DNA of 64,000 nt from Sporosarcina sp. ACRSL (GTDB lineage: Bacteria; Bacillota; Bacilli; Bacillales_A; Planococcaceae). Made by a program: the position numbers and the translations under genes. A model generated the notes under the pieces. It worked only from the letters and a program-made list of their open reading frames with translations. It was not told where the DNA came from and made no database searches. The stretch is from positions 124,001 to 188,000 of the forward strand of contig NZ_JAKRNT010000008.1 of assembly GCF_022346605.1 (NCBI RefSeq). The letters are read 5' to 3'. Positions 58,891-64,000 of this stretch are shown here, in pieces (the first letter of the stretch is position 1; every line of letters begins with the position of its first letter).

Positions 58891-60699
58891 ATGACTAAAA
58901 TTCCAGAAGAGACAATTGAAGAGATCCGATCCAAAACGGATATTGTCGACCTTGTCGGCGAATACGTACAATTGACGAAACGGGGCAGGAATTGGTTTGG
59001 CCTTTGTCCATTCCATGGGGAAAATACTCCATCTTTTTCAGTTTCAGAGGACAAGCAAATATTCCATTGCTTCGGTTGCGGTGCTAGCGGCAATGCCATC
59101 ACCTTTGTCATGGATATTGAAAATAGTCCATTTACAGAAGCGGTTTCGAAGCTAGCTGCACGGGCAGGCGTGGAATTGGAAATCACTTTTAGCGAATCTT
59201 TTAAAGGTGCAAAGTCGAATGAGTTCCAGCAAATGATCGATGCTCATACACTTGCGGCCAACTTTTATAGTCATTTATTACTGAATACGGTGGAGGGTGA
59301 AAAAGCATTACATTATTTAGAGCAAAGAGGATTTTCCCGTGAGCATATCGAAAAGTATGGTATAGGGTGGTCGCTAGACGATCGAGAGGTCCTTACCCAG
59401 CTGTTGAAGCGCAAGAAGTTTGATATGAAGGAGATGGAGCTTGCCGGACTTTGCATAATGAAAAATGATGGAACTGGGTATTTCGATAGATTTCGAGGAC
59501 GTATTATGTTTCCTTTACATGACGATAATGGAAATGTCGTCGCATTCTCAGGAAGGACACTATCCGACTCGAAAGAGGAAGCGAAGTACTTGAACAGCCC
59601 AGAAACGCCTATTTTTGAAAAGAGCCGATTGCTTTATAATTTTCACAACGCACGTCTTAATGTCCGTAAAACGGGTAAAGTAATACTGTTCGAAGGTTTT
59701 ATGGATACGATTGCCGCAGAAAGAGCGGGAATTATGAATAGTGTTGCAGTCATGGGGACATCCTTGTCTGACACCCATGTAATGAAAATGAAACGGATCG
59801 CCAATCAATTGATCATTTGCTGTGATGGTGACAATGCTGGATGGGATGCAGCAAAAAGGTTTGCCGTCCTATCCACTCAAAAAGGATTGGATGCAAAAAT
59901 AGCCCTATTGCCGGGGAAGATGGACCCTGATGAATATATTTCTACATTTGGCGGGGAATCCTTCACTGAAAAAGTAATCGGTAATCCCCATTCATACATG
60001 TCATTCATAATGGCCTATTATAAACGGTCTAAAAATTTATCCCAAGAAAACGATGTTTTACAATATATTCACGAAGTTCTTGAGGAGCTAGCACCGAGAG
60101 TCTCACCGGTTGAAAGGGATTTGATGATCAGGCAGCTGGAAACGGAAACAGGAGTTTCCTCTAGTGCTCTCCATGAACAATTGATGAAAAAGGTTGGAAA
60201 GCTGGCAAAACAGGAGAAGGCGATTCCTTCTGAAGGACAAGCCGTTCAGGTGAAAGTGCCTAACCGTAAAATGTCAAGCCTTGAGCGGGCTGAAAGACTT
60301 CTGTTATGCCATTTGTTAAACGATGGGAATTTATTCGACAGAATTCGGGATGAACATCAGGAGCTTTTCTTCCGAGACGAATATGCCACGATTTTCATAA
60401 AGCTCGCCGGATTTTATGAAAAGCATGGCGTCCCCGACTTCCACAGATTCGCCGAAACTTTAGAGGATCGGGAGCTTCGGAAAGTCGTCATGGAAGCAGC
60501 TATGCTTGATAGAGATCCTGAATTTGCTGAGCAGGAAATAAATGATTGCATTCATCATCTCGCAAAGCATCGGATGAAAAGACGCATTGAAGAGATGATG
60601 CATGAGTCCAAAGAAGCGGAAAAAATGAATGATCATACCCGGGCACTGGAGCTGGCCAGGGAAATTATACAGCTCCGGAAATCATTATCGGCAATGTAA
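58891..60699 (+). CDS. dnaG: DNA primase
   Basis: DnaG makes RNA primers at the replication fork. The N-terminal CHC2 zinc finger has C39, H42, C60 and C63. The TOPRIM catalytic core has VILFEGFMDTIAAERAG and LIICCDGDNAGWDAAKRF. The C-terminal helicase-binding domain runs to the end. It has 602 residues. The start is ATG 58891. sigA follows after 35 bases, the classical dnaG–sigA pair. Confidence 0.97.
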   Translation: MTKIPEETIEEIRSKTDIVDLVGEYVQLTKRGRNWFGLCPFHGENTPSFSVSEDKQIFHCFGCGASGNAITFVMDIENSPFTEAVSKLAARAGVELEITFSESFKGAKSNEFQQMIDAHTLAANFYSHLLLNTVEGEKALHYLEQRGFSREHIEKYGIGWSLDDREVLTQLLKRKKFDMKEMELAGLCIMKNDGTGYFDRFRGRIMFPLHDDNGNVVAFSGRTLSDSKEEAKYLNSPETPIFEKSRLLYNFHNARLNVRKTGKVILFEGFMDTIAAERAGIMNSVAVMGTSLSDTHVMKMKRIANQLIICCDGDNAGWDAAKRFAVLSTQKGLDAKIALLPGKMDPDEYISTFGGESFTEKVIGNPHSYMSFIMAYYKRSKNLSQENDVLQYIHEVLEELAPRVSPVERDLMIRQLETETGVSSSALHEQLMKKVGKLAKQEKAIPSEGQAVQVKVPNRKMSSLERAERLLLCHLLNDGNLFDRIRDEHQELFFRDEYATIFIKLAGFYEKHGVPDFHRFAETLEDRELRKVVMEAAMLDRDPEFAEQEINDCIHHLAKHRMKRRIEEMMHESKEAEKMNDHTRALELAREIIQLRKSLSAM

Positions 60700-60734
60700 G
60701 CCGTATTCCGGTGAATTAAGGAGGAACGGGTATT

Positions 60735-61907
60735 ATGACTAAAGAGCAATCTGGAGAAATGGAGCACGAAATGACATTAGATGAAGTGAAAGCAGGTTTA
60801 TTGGAAGCTGGAAAAAAAGCAGGGGAATTGACACTTGAAGAAGTGACGGAAAAACTATCCGTCTTTGAAATGGAGCCTGATCAGTTCGAAGAGTTCCTCG
60901 ACCAAATCGATGCTGCAGGCATTGAAATGGAACGTAAAGATGAAGAGGAAGCGAATTCCAAGGATGAGGAACAGTTTGACTTGAATGATCTGAGTGTTCC
61001 TCCAGGCGTAAAAATCAACGACCCTGTACGCATGTACTTGAAAGAAATCGGCCGCGTCGACTTATTGACCGGAGATGAAGAAGTGAAATTGGCGATCGCC
61101 ATCAAAGAAGGCGTAGAAGCGGAAGAGAAGCTAGCTGAAACAAAACAATCAGATCCAGCTCTTTTAGAACTCATCGAGAAAGGTGAAAATGCTAAAAAGA
61201 AGCTTGCGGAAGCCAACCTTCGTCTCGTCGTCAGCATCGCAAAAAGATATGTCGGTCGCGGAATGCTATTCCTCGATTTGATTCAAGAAGGAAATATGGG
61301 TCTTATTAAAGCTGTTGAAAAATTTGACCATACAAAAGGGTTCAAATTCAGTACGTATGCGACTTGGTGGATCCGTCAAGCGATTACGAGAGCAATCGCG
61401 GATCAGGCGCGTACGATTCGTATTCCTGTCCATATGGTCGAAACGATTAATAAATTGATACGCGTTCAGCGTCAATTGCTTCAAGATCTCGGTCGCGAAC
61501 CATCACCTGAGGAAATTGGCGAAGAAATGGACTTGACGGCTGAAAAAGTGCGTGAAATCCTAAAAATTGCACAAGAGCCAGTTTCGCTTGAAACACCGAT
61601 TGGGGAAGAAGACGATTCTCACTTAGGGGATTTCATTGAAGACTCGGAGGCACAGTCACCATCCGATCACGCTGCCTATGAATTATTGAAAGAACAATTG
61701 GAAGACGTTTTGGACACGCTGACAGACCGTGAGGAAAACGTATTACGCTTGCGCTTCGGTTTAGACGACGGCAGGACGAGGACGTTGGAAGAAGTAGGGA
61801 AAGTTTTCGGCGTTACCCGTGAACGGATTCGTCAAATAGAGGCGAAAGCGCTCCGGAAGCTAAGACATCCTTCCCGCAGCAAGCGATTGAAGGATTTCCT
61901 GGAATGA
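60735..61907 (+). CDS. sigA: primary sigma factor SigA
   Basis: SigA is the main RNA polymerase sigma factor. Region 1.1 ([20 protein letters not shown]) is followed by region 1.2 ([17 protein letters not shown]), region 2 ([31 protein letters not shown]), region 3 and region 4 with the helix-turn-helix [20 protein letters not shown]. It has 390 residues. The ribosome site is AAGGAGG. A strong terminator follows. Confidence 0.98.
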   Translation: MTKEQSGEMEHEMTLDEVKAGLLEAGKKAGELTLEEVTEKLSVFEMEPDQFEEFLDQIDAAGIEMERKDEEEANSKDEEQFDLNDLSVPPGVKINDPVRMYLKEIGRVDLLTGDEEVKLAIAIKEGVEAEEKLAETKQSDPALLELIEKGENAKKKLAEANLRLVVSIAKRYVGRGMLFLDLIQEGNMGLIKAVEKFDHTKGFKFSTYATWWIRQAITRAIADQARTIRIPVHMVETINKLIRVQRQLLQDLGREPSPEEIGEEMDLTAEKVREILKIAQEPVSLETPIGEEDDSHLGDFIEDSEAQSPSDHAAYELLKEQLEDVLDTLTDREENVLRLRFGLDDGRTRTLEEVGKVFGVTRERIRQIEAKALRKLRHPSRSKRLKDFLE

Positions 61908-61913
61908 TCACCC

Positions 61914-61947
61914 GCACCGGCATATCCAATATGCCGGTGCATTTTAT
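61914..61947 (+). terminator. terminator after sigA
   Basis: GCACCGGCATAT and ATGCCGGTGC pair around CCAAT, followed by ATTTTAT. Confidence 0.85.
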
Positions 61948-61985
61948 CGTTCATTGATTTTACTAATGATTAGGGGCGAAATAGG

Positions 61986-62399
61986 ATGAATGTTCAGCGG
62001 AAAAAGATCATTATGGCTGAAATAAATTACTGGAAACAGAATAAACTTCTTCCGGAGCATTATTGTGATTTTCTCATAACGCTTTACACACAAGGGGATC
62101 ATGAACAGGAAATCAGTGCAACAGAGGCCATCCTGTCAAAAAAGAAAAAGAAGGTCAAACTGCGCGCTGTATTCATTCAATCATTATACATACTCATTGC
62201 ATTCGCGATTCTCGGCATTTCCTTGAAATTATGGACGCTCTTTTTTGAAGGGCAGACGATCCTGTTAGTTGGAATGTTGATCGTGAACTGTTTATTGTGG
62301 CTATTAGCTGGAAGGCTATTAAAATTGCTTTACTTTACTATTTCAGGAGTCGCAGGGTTAGTAATGATTGTTATCTTTATCATGATGAATGTAAACTAG
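61986..62399 (+). CDS. uncharacterised membrane protein after sigA
   Basis: The 137-residue product has a soluble N-terminal part (EINYWKQNKLLPEHYCDFLITLY) with the look of a helical bundle. A lysine-rich stretch (KKKKKVKLR) follows, then three hydrophobic segments (about 62–80, 90–108 and 112–135). I do not recognise the family with certainty; the N-terminus recalls DUF2157-like membrane proteins. It has a GGGGCG site before the ATG. It stands alone between the sigA terminator and the promoter of the next gene. Function unknown. Confidence 0.7.
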   Translation: MNVQRKKIIMAEINYWKQNKLLPEHYCDFLITLYTQGDHEQEISATEAILSKKKKKVKLRAVFIQSLYILIAFAILGISLKLWTLFFEGQTILLVGMLIVNCLLWLLAGRLLKLLYFTISGVAGLVMIVIFIMMNVN

Positions 62400-62417
62400 C
62401 ATCCTTCTAAAGAATGA

Positions 62418-62447
62418 TTGTGATAATGCCGATCATTTCGGTATAAT
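62418..62447 (+). promoter_or_regulatory. promoter of the acyl-CoA dehydrogenase gene
   Basis: TTGTGA (62418–62423), an 18-base spacer and TATAAT (62442–62447). Confidence 0.65.
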
Positions 62448-62452
62448 CAAAA

Positions 62453-62466
62453 TGTAAGCGTTCACA
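62453..62466 (+). promoter_or_regulatory. cre box (CcpA operator)
   Basis: TGTAAGCGTTCACA fits the catabolite-responsive element consensus at every defined position. It lies 5 bases after the -10 box, over the likely transcription start, which is a repressing position for CcpA. Confidence 0.85.
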
Positions 62467-62484
62467 ACGAAGGGGATGAAGAAA

Positions 62485-63624
62485 ATGAATTTTGACTTGA
62501 CGGATGAACAACAAATGATCAGGAAGATGATCAGGGAGTTTTCTGATGAAGTTGTCGCGCCAGGGGCAATTGAACGGGACCGGACAAAGGAATTTCCTAT
62601 CGACATATTCAAACAGCTTTCTGAAATGGGGATGATGGGTCTTCCTTTCCCGGAGAAGTACGGGGGAGCGGGAGCCGATACGATAAGCTTTGCGATTGTA
62701 ACTGAAGAGTTGAGCCGAGGATGCGCTTCGACAGGCATTACATACTCCGCTCATATTTCCTTAGGGGGCGCTCCGATTCATCGATTCGGAACGGAAGAGC
62801 AAAAGCAGAAATATTTGACGCCGATATGTACGGGGGAATCATTCGGCGCATTTGGGCTCACCGAACCGAATGCGGGGTCTGATGCCGGGGGGACACAGAC
62901 AACCGCAAAACAAGAAGGCGATGAGTTTGTCATAAACGGTTCGAAAGTATATATAACGAATGCGAGCTATGCTAAACATTTGGCGCTTACAGCAATAACC
63001 GGAAATGAAAATGGCAAAAAGGAGATTAGTGCCATCATCGTTCCGACAGATGCGGAAGGCTTCACGATTATCGACAATTATGAAAAGATGGGCTTACTTG
63101 CGTCCAACACGACAGAATTGGTACTCGATAATGTCAGAGTTCCTCAAGAAAACCTCCTAGGCAAGCGTGGAGAAGGATTTAAGCAGTTCCTCGTTACATT
63201 GGATGGCGGCAGGATCGGAATCGGGGCAATGGCGGTAGGGATTGCGCAAGCCGCTTTTGAGAGGGCTTTGAAGTATTCAAAAGAACGTAAGCAATTCGGA
63301 AAGACATTATCAGAATTCCAGATTACCCAATTCAAGCTGGCCGATATGGCAATGAAAGTTGAATTGGCAAGAAATATGGTTTATAAGGCCGCCTGGTTGA
63401 AGGACCAAGGTCGTCCGTTCACAAAAGAGGCTGCCATGTGTAAGCTATATGCTTCTGAAATAGCAATGGAAATTGCCAATCAAGCGATTCAAATCCATGG
63501 AGGTTACGGCTACATGAAAGAATATGAAGTCGAGCGTTATATGCGGGATGCTAAATTGCTAGAAATCGGCGAAGGAACGTCTGAGGTGCAACGTATGGTC
63601 ATTGCCAGACAAATAGGTTGTTAG
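62485..63624 (+). CDS. acyl-CoA dehydrogenase
   Basis: An FAD enzyme that oxidises acyl-CoA to enoyl-CoA in beta-oxidation or branched-chain amino acid breakdown. It begins MNFDLTDEQQMIRKMIREF. FAD/substrate motifs are FGLTEPNAGSDAGG and VYITNASYA. The catalytic glutamate is in LEIGEGTSEVQRM. QIHGGYGYMKEYEVERYMRD is the C-terminal signature. It has 379 residues from ATG 62485, with GAAGGGG 9 bases before it. It most resembles MmgC and AcdA of Bacillus. A cre box over its promoter predicts repression by glucose. Confidence 0.94.
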   Translation: MNFDLTDEQQMIRKMIREFSDEVVAPGAIERDRTKEFPIDIFKQLSEMGMMGLPFPEKYGGAGADTISFAIVTEELSRGCASTGITYSAHISLGGAPIHRFGTEEQKQKYLTPICTGESFGAFGLTEPNAGSDAGGTQTTAKQEGDEFVINGSKVYITNASYAKHLALTAITGNENGKKEISAIIVPTDAEGFTIIDNYEKMGLLASNTTELVLDNVRVPQENLLGKRGEGFKQFLVTLDGGRIGIGAMAVGIAQAAFERALKYSKERKQFGKTLSEFQITQFKLADMAMKVELARNMVYKAAWLKDQGRPFTKEAAMCKLYASEIAMEIANQAIQIHGGYGYMKEYEVERYMRDAKLLEIGEGTSEVQRMVIARQIGC

Positions 63625-63774
63625 AATCGAAAAGTCAAGAAAAGTTTGTCCAAATTGTCACAAACGGTTAAATGTACATGGATAAGTCTTTCAGTTTTCA
63701 TCAGGATACAGTACAATATGAGATGTGCACTGTATACTTTTACAGAATAATTCCTGATGAAGGAGGGTAATTCG

Positions 63775-64000
63775 ATGAAAAACAATCCTGTTGTACCTTA
63801 TATCCTGATTTTTGCGCTAGGATTAGGACTTATTTTCTTCATGTCCTTATACGGTATCGAGCAGAAGAATGAAATTGCCGGAGCGGATGAGGAAGGCAAA
63901 ACTGAAGAAACAACTGACGGAGCTGCAGCTGAGGATTTTGATCCAGATGCATTTGCACATGGACAATGTATCGCCTGCCATGGTGGTGACTTGACTGGAA
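63775..64000 (+). CDS. cccA: cytochrome c-550 (CccA), N-terminal part
   Basis: The gene runs off the window end. The visible 75 codons start MKNNPVVPYILIFALGLGL, a membrane anchor (to about residue 25). A Glu/Ala-rich linker and the heme-binding motif CIACHGGDL follow. This is the arrangement of membrane-bound cytochrome c-550 in B. subtilis, whose gene is also near sigA. The start follows AAGGAGGG. A TACAAT at 63712–63717 may be its -10. Confidence 0.93.
   Translation, partial: MKNNPVVPYILIFALGLGLIFFMSLYGIEQKNEIAGADEEGKTEETTDGAAAEDFDPDAFAHGQCIACHGGDLTG

Overview
This window is a block of low-to-moderate GC Firmicute core chromosome. The gene order closely follows the Bacillus subtilis yrvM–rarA–cymR … recD2–alaS … yqeG–comE … rpsT–gpr–spoIIP–lepA–hemW–hrcA–grpE–dnaK–dnaJ … rpsU–floA–phoH–era–recO … dnaG–sigA–cccA segment. 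SigK, GPR, SpoIIP, YqfC and YqfD show an endospore former. The single-chain glycyl-tRNA synthetase and the departures from B. subtilis order point to Planococcaceae/Caryophanaceae, most likely Sporosarcina or a close relative; the genus is my inference from protein resemblance. Nearly all genes read on the + strand. The exceptions are rarA, sigK, yqzM, rpsT and glyS, most of which meet their neighbours at two-way terminators.

Layout. 1–9 kb: end of tcdA, cheV, rarA (-), cymR–iscS–mnmA (cysteine sulfur and tRNA thiolation), a TPR protein and recD2. 9–18 kb: T-box-controlled alaS, ireB–ruvX–yrzB, mltG, trmR, udk, greA, yrrS, mtnN, a 26-codon membrane peptide and sigK (-). 18.8–29 kb: yqeG–yqeH–aroE–yhbY–nadD–yqeK–rsfS–yqeM, the comEA–comEB–comEC DNA-uptake genes, yqzM (-), holA and rpsT (-). 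29.5–34.9 kb: gpr, spoIIP, lepA, hemW. 35–43 kb: the CIRCE-controlled hrcA–grpE–dnaK heat-shock operon, then dnaJ with its own promoter, prmA, rsmE, mtaB and deoC. 43.8–54.6 kb: rpsU, nfeD–floA, yqfC–yqfD, phoH, pgpH, ybeY, dgkA, cdd, era, recO. 54.6–64 kb: T-box-controlled glyS (-), ccpN–ppsR, dnaG–sigA, a membrane protein, a cre-controlled acyl-CoA dehydrogenase and the start of cccA.

Several control elements can be read directly: two T-boxes (alaS, glyS), one perfect CIRCE, one cre box, a consensus sigma-A promoter overlapping the recD2 stop codon, and about twenty hairpin terminators.

The least explained material is a family of dispersed non-coding repeats in the intergenic gaps: about 519–640, 28811–29015, 33491–33720, 56388–56518 and 56830–57060. 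They are built from recurring hairpin modules that are shuffled and inverted between copies. One copy looks like a small MITE-like element interrupted by a multi-hairpin insert, and another supplies the stop codon of holA. I found no CRISPR, prophage, transposase, rRNA or tRNA gene. Apart from these repeats the window is conserved housekeeping DNA, and I see no convincing new multi-gene system.
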